A stretch of DNA of 64,000 nt. It comes from Seminavis robusta (taxonomy: Eukaryota > Bacillariophyta > Bacillariophyceae > Naviculales > Naviculaceae). Under the pieces are notes generated by a model that made no database searches, was not told where the DNA came from, and saw only the letters and a program-made list of their open reading frames with translations. Every line of letters begins with the position of its first letter. Position 1 is the first letter of the stretch. Both the position numbers and the translations under genes were made by a program. The DNA is taken from NCBI GenBank assembly GCA_903772945.1, contig CAICTM010000229.1, forward strand, positions 24,485 to 88,484, given 5' to 3'. Shown one piece after another: positions 23,889 through 34,223 of the stretch.

Positions 23889-25235
23889 ATGATGGAAGCA
23901 GCATTGTCACCACCTCACGGTCACGGTCTGTATGGGAACAACAATCAGGCTTACTCAAGACAGAGAGTGCATGCGTGTCATAATACCGGTAACGGCATAC
24001 AACAATCATCTGGCTACCCCCAACAATCATTTCCAATTTGTCCTCCGCCAAATGGACACCGTCATGCTCCGTATCGGGATGATCCTTCCATGATGAACGG
24101 ACCGCCCTTGGAATCCTACACTCCTGGTGGCTACGGTCCTAGTCATTCTATACCAGCTCCAGAAAAGAACAAGAATCTTCCTCTCTCCCGACGTCTCTGT
24201 CAAGCCGCCATGTCCTGCTTGTGCTGTTGTTGCACGAATGGCACCAGTTCGTCTGCAGCAGCAGCAGAAGACAATGACCGATATTACAAAGACGATTTCA
24301 ATGACTCGTCATGGAGTTGCAGTGTTGGGACTACCGATGAACACGGGGTGTGGATGAATCGCGGCGATGCTGCCGGCAGCATGATGTCACTCATCGTGTG
24401 GGGCCTGATTGGATACTCTTCCTTTACCATGACATTTCTCGCCAAAACAGGGGGCATCCAACCCATTCATTCCATTATTTACACAATCCTGGCGTTCATG
24501 GCATTGGCATGTCATGCCAAAACATCCCTGACAGATCCCGGATCGGTACCCGCATCGGCCGTTCCCACCGAAACCCAACGAACCACCGCCATCAAATTGA
24601 GCATGTGCAGTCAATGTCAAACATTCAAACCACCCCAATCGCATCATTGTCGAATCTGCAATCGATGCATATCTAGAATGGACCATCATTGTCCGTGGAT
24701 GAATAATTGTGTGGGGGCGGGAAATCTCAAGCATTTTATTCTCTTTTTACTCTACACATGGACGTGCTCGGCCATGTGTCTGCTACTGCTGGGATGGAAT
24801 TACTTTTTTTGTGCCGATGAGGATTGTACATTTACCGCCGTGCTGATACAGCTTGTAAGGGTCATGACGTTTCTGTCCGTGGGAGCCTTTTTGTTTACCA
24901 GCAGTATGATTATGAATGTGTGTTATGGTCTCATGACGGGCATTGGTACTATTGATCGACTCAAAAAGAAAGCCACCAATACCATGGATGATTCTGATGA
25001 AGAACAAATCGCACTCAAGGATGTCTTTGGAATTGGGCCCTATTGGACGTGGCTGATACCGACAGATCCCTTGTTGGAAGATTATGACCGGGTCATGGGA
25101 TACAGTACTCCACAGCGGTTGTTACGGGAGCAAATGATACAGCATGGCAAAAATCCGGCACACTTGGATGCCATGGATGCGTATACGGATACTCCCTCGG
25201 TGGTCAGCAGAGATAGCTATGGGATACCCATCTAG
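23889..25235 (+). CDS. DHHC palmitoyltransferase
   Basis: A 448-residue protein. The Cys-rich zinc domain ([20 protein letters not shown]) leads to [13 protein letters not shown], with the catalytic Cys at about 268 in the DHHC motif. Membrane helices flank it: two before (about 160-183 and 193-215) and two after (about 282-304 and 322-345), the standard four-helix layout with DHHC in the cytosolic loop. The usual DPG motif is present after helix 2 (LTDPGSVP). These enzymes attach palmitate to Cys side chains of membrane-associated proteins. The N-terminal 130 residues are Pro/Gln/Ser-rich with a Cys cluster (MSCLCCCC) that may itself be acylated. There are two adjacent ATGs; I used the first. 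It is divergent from the mTERF gene, with starts 287 bp apart. Confidence 0.95.
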   Translation: MMEAALSPPHGHGLYGNNNQAYSRQRVHACHNTGNGIQQSSGYPQQSFPICPPPNGHRHAPYRDDPSMMNGPPLESYTPGGYGPSHSIPAPEKNKNLPLSRRLCQAAMSCLCCCCTNGTSSSAAAAEDNDRYYKDDFNDSSWSCSVGTTDEHGVWMNRGDAAGSMMSLIVWGLIGYSSFTMTFLAKTGGIQPIHSIIYTILAFMALACHAKTSLTDPGSVPASAVPTETQRTTAIKLSMCSQCQTFKPPQSHHCRICNRCISRMDHHCPWMNNCVGAGNLKHFILFLLYTWTCSAMCLLLLGWNYFFCADEDCTFTAVLIQLVRVMTFLSVGAFLFTSSMIMNVCYGLMTGIGTIDRLKKKATNTMDDSDEEQIALKDVFGIGPYWTWLIPTDPLLEDYDRVMGYSTPQRLLREQMIQHGKNPAHLDAMDAYTDTPSVVSRDSYGIPI

Positions 25236-25610
25236 CTAGGTAGAATGATAGATACCATACGTACCAGGTTGGCTCGAACGCTACAAAATGAACGGCGGGA
25301 CTTCCCACAACCAGCTAGCTAGCTCTGTACAGTTTTGCTTTCCCTTCCGAGGGTTTATTAGTCTAGCTTTGGAGGTCGGGCATAGTTTGGTGGTCGGCCA
25401 TTTTCTGTCTGGGTGCATAAAGTCGCTTTCATTGGTACAACGTTATCATACCTCCAGGCATGAAAGCGAGGGAAAGCGAGGAAGCAGAAACTCTACGCCC
25501 TCCCAAAAGTACTGCTTTGCTCGCGCACACGGTACACGTAGGTGCCGTAAACGAATAGCGTCTCTTGACATATATGCAATGTGCAACTAAATTAACTAAC
25601 TATTTCTCTA
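25236..25610. other. Convergent intergenic region, no gene seen
   Basis: About 375 bp between the 3' ends of the DHHC and DOMON genes. It has a CTAGCTAGCTAG run near 25312. No coding signal. Confidence 0.6.
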
Positions 25611-28037
25611 CTAAACTTCAGGCCTTCCCTTCCTCACCGACGTACGAGCGCCGTCGGCAGCCTTCTCGTTACCTTGCGCCTTTTTGGCCGCCGCATTCAC
25701 CACTTGGGCGCGCTTTTTCTGGCTGTCCTCGCGATGCATCACCACCACTCCCCGCATCTGCCACGACGCCATTTCTCCAAAGTGTCCCACAGTATTGTTG
25801 TTGCGCTTGATGCTCAACAAGTTCGTGTCGGTCGATAAGAAGGGGGGTTCCATCAATCCGTCGTCGGGATTGTGAGACCACAAGCACGGAGGAATCGCCA
25901 GATATCCGAGTTCGTCATAGACTTTATTGGTAGACTTTCCAGGTTTGGGTTGCACATGACACAAGAGCTGTCCGGTATCTGCATTGTACAATTCCATGGA
26001 CAAACAAGAGGGAGCATGACAATGGGGCATGGCGTTGATGAGTTCGATTCCTTCTGCCTTGGTGCTGTTGGGACCCGTGCCCCACATGTTGCTCCATTTC
26101 GTGTCTTGCAACAACGCTTGCACCTTCCATTGCGATGTAATGACTTGCACGCATTGCGACGACGGAGTTCCTGGCGGACACGGTGTGATATCGTATTCTC
26201 CTGCCGAAGCTTCCGTCTGCCAATAAAAGCGTGCCATTTGCAAATGCGATGGCATGTCATTTGTTGTAGCGGCGGGTGTGTAATCTTCAAAGTAGAATCG
26301 GAACTTCATGCGGTACTCTAGAATTTGATCTGCCCACGGAATCTCTTGATCTTTATCCAATAGAGAATGGCCGTGAATACAACAGGACAATCCTCCCACG
26401 TAGGTTTCAATGGAACAGGTGGGATTGCCTTGATCCAACAACACACCAGTGGGGAATTTGGCACACCGATGTTCGTTGAACCCTCTACCATCAATTTCAC
26501 CTCTGACGCCGTCCCGACACACTCGCATGGGCGTGTCGACCGTCATGAACTGCAATGTAGTGGTTCCATGTCCGCAGTGCTGCGCAAAAGTGTCATTGCA
26601 CCCCCGTGCCATGATAACATCGAGTTTGGGTACGGCCGCATCAAAACTAAAGTAGCGTTCATCCGGTCCTTGAAGCGGACGCGTCAGCACGACCGTACGG
26701 TTTCCTCCCTGAACGGTGTTGGAGACAACTTGGAGCGTGACCGGCAACACTTTTCCTTTGCCATGAAAGTCGAGGTAGCGTTCTTCGACGTACGTGTCAT
26801 TGTAGACAATAATGGCATACGGACCACCGTCCACACATTCATCCGCTTCCATGTGTCGACACATATTCTTGGATCCAAAACCCATGCCAAACCACTTGTC
26901 CACTGGCCCCACAAGGGTGAGTGTGGCTTGCGTTTCGTGCAAGGTCACTGTAGCATTAATGGCGTTGGTTCCAAAGGCCACCACCGACTTGGACGTGGCA
27001 TGGATTTCGTCCAGGTCGTTGTCGTTGGGTTCATTCCAGGTGACTTGCAGGACCCCATCTTCTCGTTGCTCCAAACTGCATCCCAACGGTTTGGACTTGT
27101 CTCCTGTATTGTGTTGGACGCGGGACGACGTGGGGGCCACCAATTGTGCTCCGGCCCAACATTCCGTGGCATTCTGGACGGATTTCTGGTCGGCAGGACA
27201 CTCTTCTCCTTGTCCTAGCAATTTGTAGTTTCGTTCCACGATTTTTTTCCGACGCGTACTGCACGGACATTCCAACAATCCACTGTAAATGGCAGTCTCA
27301 TCGCCATGGACGGGCGATATTTGGGGCAAGGGACCCGTATGGAACTGGGGTGTCTCCCCGTAGTCTCGATTCCAAGTATCAATTTGCATGGGTGTGACGC
27401 GAAAGGTATCGGGAGAGTGAATGAGTTGGGCGTATCCGTGAGGGTATCCGTGATAGGACAATCTCATTTCTCCGCCATTGGCTTCGCTAAAGACTGTAAT
27501 GGGAGATGTAGCGGCCCCCGATTCGTACGCTTCATCGTCCTGGTTGTGATATTCAAATGTCACAAAGTGATCACTGCCGTGACTCATCATGGTCGCACGA
27601 TGATGGGGTTCCATGGCATCCAGTTCTTCTTGACTCAGTTTCTTTTGAACGACCCGTCCCTTTTTAGAATTGTGCATGGTCGCCACGTAATGATGGTTGT
27701 ACGCGTGTGTAATGGGCACGGGAACTTCCTTGCCTGTCGCTGAATCGACGCGGACTTGATCGACTTCGTAGCCCACAATGGCCATGGTCTGGTTGCGAAA
27801 GCGATCCACGATATTCTGTGGGATTGGTACAGGATCCATACCCGTCCAAAAGACTTCACTGTACTTGGACCGAATGGGAGGAGAGTACACATCAAAGTAC
27901 TCGGACTTGTAGACAGAGTCGTATGTTTCCGAATTGGCAATGTAGTAGACGCCATCGTTCATGTTCTTCTTGGCACTGGCACTACTAGTGGACGACGCCA
28001 CCACGAGAGCGCCTACGAGGCGCAACGAGAGCTTCAT
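25611..28037 (-). CDS. Secreted DOMON-domain protein
   Basis: An 808-residue single-exon gene. I chose the ATG at 28037, which starts a signal peptide (MKLSLRLVGALVVASS, probable cut at ASA); the frame is open to 28091 without added value. A DOMON-type beta-sandwich lies in the middle: DKWFGMGFG, GPYAIIVYND, VVLTRPLQGPDERYF, LDVIMARG. DOMON domains usually bind haem or sugar. The N-terminal part has His-rich motifs (HAYNHHYVATM) and the C-terminal part has another (MPHCHAPSC, then GHFGEMASWQMRGVVVM). The C-terminal third loosely recalls plant Nod19-like secreted proteins, which I cannot confirm. There are many Cys residues and N-glycosylation sites, as expected outside the cell. A redox or metal-linked role is inference. 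Confidence 0.8.
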   Translation of the reverse strand: MKLSLRLVGALVVASSTSSASAKKNMNDGVYYIANSETYDSVYKSEYFDVYSPPIRSKYSEVFWTGMDPVPIPQNIVDRFRNQTMAIVGYEVDQVRVDSATGKEVPVPITHAYNHHYVATMHNSKKGRVVQKKLSQEELDAMEPHHRATMMSHGSDHFVTFEYHNQDDEAYESGAATSPITVFSEANGGEMRLSYHGYPHGYAQLIHSPDTFRVTPMQIDTWNRDYGETPQFHTGPLPQISPVHGDETAIYSGLLECPCSTRRKKIVERNYKLLGQGEECPADQKSVQNATECWAGAQLVAPTSSRVQHNTGDKSKPLGCSLEQREDGVLQVTWNEPNDNDLDEIHATSKSVVAFGTNAINATVTLHETQATLTLVGPVDKWFGMGFGSKNMCRHMEADECVDGGPYAIIVYNDTYVEERYLDFHGKGKVLPVTLQVVSNTVQGGNRTVVLTRPLQGPDERYFSFDAAVPKLDVIMARGCNDTFAQHCGHGTTTLQFMTVDTPMRVCRDGVRGEIDGRGFNEHRCAKFPTGVLLDQGNPTCSIETYVGGLSCCIHGHSLLDKDQEIPWADQILEYRMKFRFYFEDYTPAATTNDMPSHLQMARFYWQTEASAGEYDITPCPPGTPSSQCVQVITSQWKVQALLQDTKWSNMWGTGPNSTKAEGIELINAMPHCHAPSCLSMELYNADTGQLLCHVQPKPGKSTNKVYDELGYLAIPPCLWSHNPDDGLMEPPFLSTDTNLLSIKRNNNTVGHFGEMASWQMRGVVVMHREDSQKKRAQVVNAAAKKAQGNEKAADGARTSVRKGRPEV

Positions 28038-28197
28038 CTTTGTGTACTCCTTCGTCTTCCAAAGAAAAAATAAAGTCCCAAAGAAAAGCACGGCTGTGGC
28101 GTCACATTTTCGCTTCGGATTGGCCGCAGGTTTGACGCCTACGAAATTCTTAGCAAAGCGTTAGGGTTAATTTACGAAGATCCAATCACTCTGCACG

Positions 28198-28460
28198 GTA
28201 CACGTTTAACACCTTTTAACTTTTAACGCGATGTTAAAGCTTTTTTCACTCCCGCTTTTGGAGCGTTAAAGCATCAAGTGTTAAAAATCCTTTTAGCGAA
28301 GCAGTTTTTTAACGTATTTGACTTGGTATTTAACACCTATTGGCACGGGCTTTAACACTGTCTCCCTAAGAACCGTAAGTTAAAACGTCTTTTCCCAATT
28401 GTAATTTAACATAGCATGATTGACAGATTTAACACGCGTATTCAAAGCAATTTAACATGG
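28198..28460. repeat. Left terminus and subterminal TTTAAC array
   Basis: It begins with the terminal inverted repeat and then contains about a dozen TTAAC/GTTAA motifs in both orientations, irregularly spaced at 10-40 bp. The matching array is at 34897-35031. No coding signal in this stretch. Confidence 0.75.
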
Positions 28461-28734
28461 CAAGCCAAGTCAAATTTCAGTTCGATTCAAAAGGATTGAT
28501 GCCAATCGATTGACACAATGACAAGTGTGTCGACGATTGTGCTGCTTTTGAAGGAAGCATCTGCATTGATAGCCATGTGCCAAGCCAATGATACCCAAGG
28601 AGATGAAGAAACGAAGAAAATTTGGCTCCATGTGTCCTCGGTTCCGAAGATATTTGGTCCGTTTGAATGGCCCGGAGATGGGATGAACTTGGGATCAAGT
28701 CGACAATTTGCTTGCTTGGATTGTCATCGTCACG

Positions 28735-31700
28735 ATGAGCAACGCTTTGATCGAAAGGGCGGTTGATGTCCACCGAGGCATCCCTGATTGGATTGAGATT
28801 GTCTACAGCAAGACAGATTGCTTAATGGCTGTGGGAATGGAGGAAGAGTCAGCGTTGTCAGAGACCAATACACGCCAACTAAATCGGCTTTTGAGAGGCT
28901 TGGAGCAAGCTGAAGGCCCCCCTTTTCATCCCAACACCGAAGAAGACAATACAAATCGCGCTGTTCACCTTGCCGGTTTGGTAGTCATCAACCCCAATAC
29001 TGGGAGGAAAGCTGCTCTTGCCTACATTATGAGACTTGCTGGATTTCCTGAATCAAGTTGTGGTCCTGGAAAAAACTACGTTCGTGTCTCTCGTCGATTG
29101 GCTGCACTGAAAAAGAAGAAACCGCCGCCTGCCGCTGCGAATAAAGCACCGGTCAAGGACACTAGTGCTGCCGCTCCGATGCGTCCACCAGTTGCTCCGA
29201 TGCGTCCACCAGTTGCTCCGTATGCATCCAAGAGGCCAGTCCAAGAAATTCGATTGGACGATGATGATTCTAATTATCCACCGAGTGCGCTGTCTCCCTT
29301 GTCATCTACCTCTTCACCTGCTCCAGCTCCAGCAAGAAATCGCAAGGGAAACCATGCGTCTGTTGTCCATGATGATGAGGGCTTTGAGTATTACAATACC
29401 CCGCCTATCTTTGATTATTCAGAGACGCTGCCTCCACCCTTGTTGAGTCCAGTTTCTGGTTCATCATCCTGCGGATCAACCAATACGTCCTACAAAGATG
29501 CTAAACATCGCCCAAAGAATATTAATAGTGCTATCTCGCACCTGACAACGTCACAGCTCCACAGGCGGACCACACAGGCGGCTCAAGCCGAAAGGCAAAC
29601 GGATCGCGAATTGGACAACATCCGCAAGTCGATGTACAAGGCCAGCACTGTGATCTACAAATCGGTAACAACAAAGGAGAACACATTGCAGATCTTCAAA
29701 TCAGCGGAAGCAGTGGCCAATGCGCTCAACAATCTCATTGGCATTGATGTTCTTTCCGGGAGGGAGCTAGCCGAAGGCATCCGGAAGGGTAGAGTCAATC
29801 AATCCCCGCCACGTCTTGGCCGGAAGGGAGAGATTCGAGCGGATATATTCAAAGCATTCTGCAGTGCTGTTTTTACTCTCTGTGCTATTGAACAAGCGAA
29901 CTGTCAAGAAAGGATGAACCGAGAGCAGTTGAAAAGCTCTGTGGGAGAGGTCCTCAACGAAATGAGACAACGCAATGGGCTTGATACAATGAACGATGCC
30001 AAATTTTATGGTCGTATTGAAAAGGAAATAAGCCATTTACAAGACCTTGAGAAGGCTGATACTCGAGAGTCCCTTCGAGTGCTGTGGTTGACCTATCAAG
30101 CCCAGCTGAAGCATTACATGAATTGGGAGGAGACGTCTGTCGAGCTTGGTTTTGCGAGAGAGCTGCTGCCAACAGAGTCCCCAGAGGACAATGGCTACAT
30201 TGTTTGGAAAGAAGAAGCCCTTCACCGCGTGCTACAGTTCGATGAGATGAACATTGCTCTTGATGGAACTGATGATTCGATTGGTGGCAGGCAGTCGAGG
30301 ATTCCAACGTCGAAAGGGATGGGCAATGCTGGGAAGGCAGCTGAAAAGAGTGGTGCCTCCATGACGCTTATGTTTGGCATGAACTTTGCGAACGAAGCTT
30401 TGCCTCCATTGTTCATTTTCCCTACGAAATCGAAAGACCCAACCAACTACAAGCACCGAGTTGACTTTGCTGCTTCCCTTCCCCAGATTGAAGCACGGTA
30501 TGGGTTTAAGCAGCCCCGTCGACACAACATTCCCTTCGCCATGAACCCAAAAGGCGGAATGACAAAGGAGATGCTAGAAGCTTTCTTTAGAAAGTGTGTT
30601 CTTCCGCTATATCCTGACGCAGCTGATCGACAGGGACAAAGACTTCTGATTAAGATCGATTCAGGTCCAGGCCGAAACAACCCAGCGTGTCTTCGGATGT
30701 TGAGAGCCCGTGGAGCCCATCTGCATCCAGGGTTACCCAACGGCACGGAGGTTGGCCAAGAGTGCGATCAGCTCTTTGCTTTGTTGAAAAAGCTTATCTA
30801 TCAGAACAGAGAGACGCTATGGACAGCAAGATATCGATTGGAAGGAGAAAAAGCTGCTCTGTCGATGTCTGATGTCGGAATGCTTGTGTTTGGTGGCAGA
30901 GCTACGATGGTCGATGGCTCAACTGTGGAGCTTGTCAACGCCTTTGCACAATCAACTGATGCCGAGCACATCGAGGCTGCAGCAAGAAAGTGTGGGTATT
31001 GCCCAAGCACTAGAGTTGGACTTAAATCCGCAAAGATCAGACACGAAATTGTTGAAACCGAAGATGGCGAAATCAACGAGTCTGCTGATCCGTATGGCTG
31101 CCTGTTGGATGAGCTGGAACAACAGAATGAGGAGGCTGTTTCATTCCTTGAAGACGAGGGATACGAGTTAGCCAACAATCTTCGACGCAATCCAAAGCGA
31201 GTAACAGCAGCTCAAACCAGAGGTCGAACGTCTGCTGTCACAGTTGCCAACACAAGAGAAAGGCAAGATGCCATTATGGCTTGCTCCACTGCAGGTGGTT
31301 GGTTTCAGGCAACCAATGGCGGAGCTCCGATGACATGCGACGACACCTTGATTGCTTATGCCAGAAAGGACATGCTCGTAAGAGCAGACGAATTAGAGAA
31401 GAAAAAGAAGTCATCAACGAAAAGAGTGACAGTCGATTCGGATGTGAAGAAGATACTCGACTCGAATCGGGGCTATAAAGAGTGGAAGAAACCGGAATTA
31501 CAGACAATGATTAAATGGAAACAAGGCCAACATCCTTTGGCACCTTACAACGATAGCACTCAGAGGAGAAAACAAGATCTAGTTCTGCTGTGGGAAACAA
31601 AGTACATGGATCTGCAAGTCAATAAGAACGATGACGATGGCTGGACAAGTGATGATAGCGAGGAGCTGCAGCGCCTGTATGATGGTACAATCCTTGAGTT

Positions 31701-31845
31701 TGAGGATGACGTTGGTTTGAAAGCTTGCTTCGACAATGAAGATGAGTATTTGTCGACAAAGCTTCTCACTATTGACAAAGCTCGCCGCCGTAAAGTGTTG
31801 CAGAAAGTTCTTCAATCTAAAAAAAATAACGAGATTTTATTTTAA
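28735..31845 (+). CDS. DDE-like transposase
   Basis: A single-exon protein of 1,036 residues from the first ATG at 28735. The first 220 residues are low complexity and include a 21-bp tandem duplication at 29173-29214 (APMRPPV twice). The core from about 300 to 700 has candidate catalytic acids: DEMNIALDGTDD (Asp503 or Asp510), LLIKIDSGPGRNN (Asp642) and GQECDQLFALLKKL (Asp678). The 35-residue gap between the last two equals the spacing in Tc1/mariner-pogo DD35D enzymes. LHPGLPNGTEVGQECDQLF recalls their Leu-Pro-Pro...Gln-Pro-Leu-Asp segment. The C-terminus is charged and may bind DNA. A short overlapping frame, 28518-28766, lies upstream. Transposase identity rests on these motifs, the terminal repeats and the isolated position; the family is unassigned. 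Confidence 0.7.
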   Translation: MSNALIERAVDVHRGIPDWIEIVYSKTDCLMAVGMEEESALSETNTRQLNRLLRGLEQAEGPPFHPNTEEDNTNRAVHLAGLVVINPNTGRKAALAYIMRLAGFPESSCGPGKNYVRVSRRLAALKKKKPPPAAANKAPVKDTSAAAPMRPPVAPMRPPVAPYASKRPVQEIRLDDDDSNYPPSALSPLSSTSSPAPAPARNRKGNHASVVHDDEGFEYYNTPPIFDYSETLPPPLLSPVSGSSSCGSTNTSYKDAKHRPKNINSAISHLTTSQLHRRTTQAAQAERQTDRELDNIRKSMYKASTVIYKSVTTKENTLQIFKSAEAVANALNNLIGIDVLSGRELAEGIRKGRVNQSPPRLGRKGEIRADIFKAFCSAVFTLCAIEQANCQERMNREQLKSSVGEVLNEMRQRNGLDTMNDAKFYGRIEKEISHLQDLEKADTRESLRVLWLTYQAQLKHYMNWEETSVELGFARELLPTESPEDNGYIVWKEEALHRVLQFDEMNIALDGTDDSIGGRQSRIPTSKGMGNAGKAAEKSGASMTLMFGMNFANEALPPLFIFPTKSKDPTNYKHRVDFAASLPQIEARYGFKQPRRHNIPFAMNPKGGMTKEMLEAFFRKCVLPLYPDAADRQGQRLLIKIDSGPGRNNPACLRMLRARGAHLHPGLPNGTEVGQECDQLFALLKKLIYQNRETLWTARYRLEGEKAALSMSDVGMLVFGGRATMVDGSTVELVNAFAQSTDAEHIEAAARKCGYCPSTRVGLKSAKIRHEIVETEDGEINESADPYGCLLDELEQQNEEAVSFLEDEGYELANNLRRNPKRVTAAQTRGRTSAVTVANTRERQDAIMACSTAGGWFQATNGGAPMTCDDTLIAYARKDMLVRADELEKKKKSSTKRVTVDSDVKKILDSNRGYKEWKKPELQTMIKWKQGQHPLAPYNDSTQRRKQDLVLLWETKYMDLQVNKNDDDGWTSDDSEELQRLYDGTILEFEDDVGLKACFDNEDEYLSTKLLTIDKARRRKVLQKVLQSKKNNEILF

Positions 31846-31902
31846 AGGCTACACCTCGTCAGACGATCCGCTGAACGGTGCCGTGACGAACCCATATACC
31901 TC

Positions 31903-31919
31903 AGGCGCACAAGTGCGCC
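31903..31919. other. Short perfect hairpin
   Basis: GGCGCAC and GTGCGCC flank a 2-nt loop just past the transposase stop. It lies on the 3' side of the minus-strand retroelement-derived ORF and could be part of that element's 3' untranslated end. Confidence 0.5.
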
Positions 31920-32025
31920 CACTTAGGATGGGCCTAGTGTAAGCCCCCCACCGGAGAAATTTAACAAAACTCCGGAGGGTGCTGTACGACTAACTAGCTA
32001 CCCTTGGCTGGATTGCCATCTATTT

Positions 32026-33216
32026 CTACGGTAAGACCCCCTCTGTGCATAGTTTCCCTGTGTCATGGCTCTGCATTGTGCGTGTATGTTCGTCCCTGAG
32101 TGCCTTGTCGACGACGGGCAGCCAGTTGGCAAGCCACACTTTGATGTCGCCTGGGCCTTTTGCCATTTGCTCCTCCAGCGGTCGCTTGAAGATAAAATCA
32201 ACCAGCTCCGCTGGGATCAGATCCACTTTCTCGTAGATGAGTTCCACTTCCCGCTGAAGCTGTTCGTGCTTCTTCTTCCACTGGTCTTCCCTGTCTTTGC
32301 CATGCCTGGCAGCATTTCGATCCTCCCACAGGTTCCACCACTGCTGGATGAGCAGTGAGGCTAGGTTGGTGACCCAGAGCTGCCCTGTCTTGGTTGTTTC
32401 CTGGGAGCCGACCCGATGCAGATATGTATCTTGATGCTTAGCCCAGTGTGTGGACAAACGTCCTCTCAGGAAGTTGTCCCAACCGATGAGATTTTGAGTG
32501 TCAACGAGGTCCCTATACCTGTCAGGGTAGTGCCATGGGTGGAGGAATCGATCTTCAAAGTGGTATTGTAGTCCATCCAGGGCAATTTCCAGGAGGAAGG
32601 GGTCGGTGGAATCTTTGCGCAACTTTGTGCTGATCGCTCGTTGCATGGTCCCTCGCCACAAATCCACGTCAACATGCGGGCATCTGTAAACATGGGTCTC
32701 TGTCTCGTGATCACCGCCACAACGGGGACAGTGGTGATCATACTTGGGGTCATCCCGGTGGATCCGTTTCCCAACTGGCAGCAATTGAAATAGGAACTTC
32801 ACAATTGTCGGTTTGTGGATCTCGTGACGGTTGACAGCTCGACCATGGGCTGTCCAATCAACCAGTGCAGGGGTGTCCTCGTCCCAGTCGGGATTCAGTT
32901 TGACAATGTGGTCGAACAGGGGCTGGTCGTTCCTGAGATGCCGCAGGGTTCTGGGAAGCTTGTATGTGCATGTTCCTCTGGGAAGGTGCAGCTGGGCCAA
33001 GTTGGCCGGAAATCGGAGTACCTTGGAGTGATCCTGTTTGATGTGTCTGTTCATGTAACAACTGCCTGCCAGTTTGTCAGCTCTGCAGTTCAATTGTGCC
33101 TTCAAAGGTAGCGTTTCAATGGCCTTGTGCTTGTCCTGGTGCTTCAATCTGTTGACGATGATGAGTCGGACGATATCGCGGCCGGAATTCTTTAACAACG
33201 TGTCTGCTGTTGTGGG
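32026..33216 (-). pseudogene. Non-LTR retrotransposon C-terminal fragment (RNase H end plus zinc ribbon)
   Basis: About 396 open codons from 33216 to 32026. The start resembles the end of an RNase H domain (LNCRADKLAG, compare LN-x-D-x-D-x-LA). It is followed by a region with CPRCGGDHETETHVYRCPH, a C-x2-C...H-x4-C zinc ribbon, and IGWDNFLRGRLSTHW, a pattern I associate with C-termini of stramenopile retroelement polyproteins. There is no reverse transcriptase core; an in-frame stop at 33217-33219 closes the 5' side. It is therefore a 5'-truncated copy inserted in the DNA element, or a domain captured by it and still open. A possible splice acceptor (CAACAGCAG) lies just upstream of the first codons. 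Absence of stops over almost 400 codons suggests recent insertion or selection. Confidence 0.6.
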
Positions 33217-33319
33217 TTAGCATAGCTTTATTTTAAAGAATAGCTATCTATTTGGTTTTTTTTTCATACTGTTGGTGGCAATGTACAAGCCACATTCGCT
33301 GGTGGCAGGCAGTTGCGGG

Positions 33320-33871
33320 TTAGATTTCATGGTCAGCAGGCAATTCGTCAATGAGTTCTCGGTACAGAATGTTGCCGTCGACAACTGTCTTGCCCCAGTC
33401 AACACACTTTTTGAGCACCTTGCCCTTGTCCACATCAGATGTGACAGGAATAAGAGCTTCGACACGGACAATATCATTGTCACGTTTCTCTCCTTCAGGA
33501 TAGACAAAGTTGATTCCAACCACACGAACGGAGGAGTTGGTTCCCTTCATCTTGTTGAGTTCCGTGGACCAGGTAGCACGAGACGTAAGGTTCACTTCCC
33601 AGATAGATGGCGTGCCGATTGGTTTGCCCCCGTCGGTTAGATGGCCAGAAGCTTTGAATCGATATTTCATCGAGTTGCCCCAACGCTGGAATTCCAGACT
33701 AGTGCACTTGCAAAAGAACTCTGTTCCGCCGCCAATTCTCCAGAAGAACAATGGATGACGAGATCCGTCGTCGTCCATCTTGCGCATTTCCGCGGCAGGA
33801 AGGATCTGCAGGACACGATTCCATTTGGGCCCACCAAAATCGACAACGGCATCAACAAACAGCTCCGTCAT
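33320..33871 (-). CDS. Element-borne protein of unknown function, 183 aa
   Basis: ATG at 33871 (MTELFVDAVVDFGGPKWNRV) to stop at 33320. The protein is of mixed alpha/beta composition, rich in Trp and basic residues, with no signal peptide or membrane helix. Segments such as FFWRIGGGTEFFCKC and VRVVGINFVYPEGEKRDND suggest a compact globular domain. It lies inside the TIR element, head-to-head with the 34224 gene at 352 bp, so both may share a promoter. I recognise no family. It may be a transposition helper or a captured host gene. Confidence 0.55.
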   Translation of the reverse strand: MTELFVDAVVDFGGPKWNRVLQILPAAEMRKMDDDGSRHPLFFWRIGGGTEFFCKCTSLEFQRWGNSMKYRFKASGHLTDGGKPIGTPSIWEVNLTSRATWSTELNKMKGTNSSVRVVGINFVYPEGEKRDNDIVRVEALIPVTSDVDKGKVLKKCVDWGKTVVDGNILYRELIDELPADHEI

Positions 33872-34223
33872 TGTCAAGCAGCAAGTTGTTGTGTTGGCTG
33901 GAGCTTTCGAATATAGCACTCTCCGGCTGCTGTCGCCTGCAAATCAATGAGAGCCAGCATGCCGCATCGTTGGTCCCTTTTCTAGGGCTCCAAGAATCAA
34001 GAACTGTTCCCCGGGAACAATCCTTACAAGCTATGAGTGTAAATTGTGTAGCAAAAGGATTGCACCCGCCGAGAGGAAGCTTCTCTTGGAATAGCAGAGT
34101 ATGGTGCAACTGATCACGTCGGTGGATTGTCAGTTGAGCCGCCACGAGGTTCGCTGGAAGTCGCTCATAAAAAAAGAAACTCAACGAAGAAACTCAACTC
34201 AACGAAGAAATTCTTTGCTCACG

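Noticed and set aside
26367-27218. A 283-codon plus-strand frame opposite the DOMON gene
   Set aside because: The minus-strand protein has a signal peptide and clear domain motifs over the same bases; the antisense frame has none.
28160-28170. A telomere-like TTAGGG
   Set aside because: Only one copy, no array, and the surroundings are an ordinary transposon edge.
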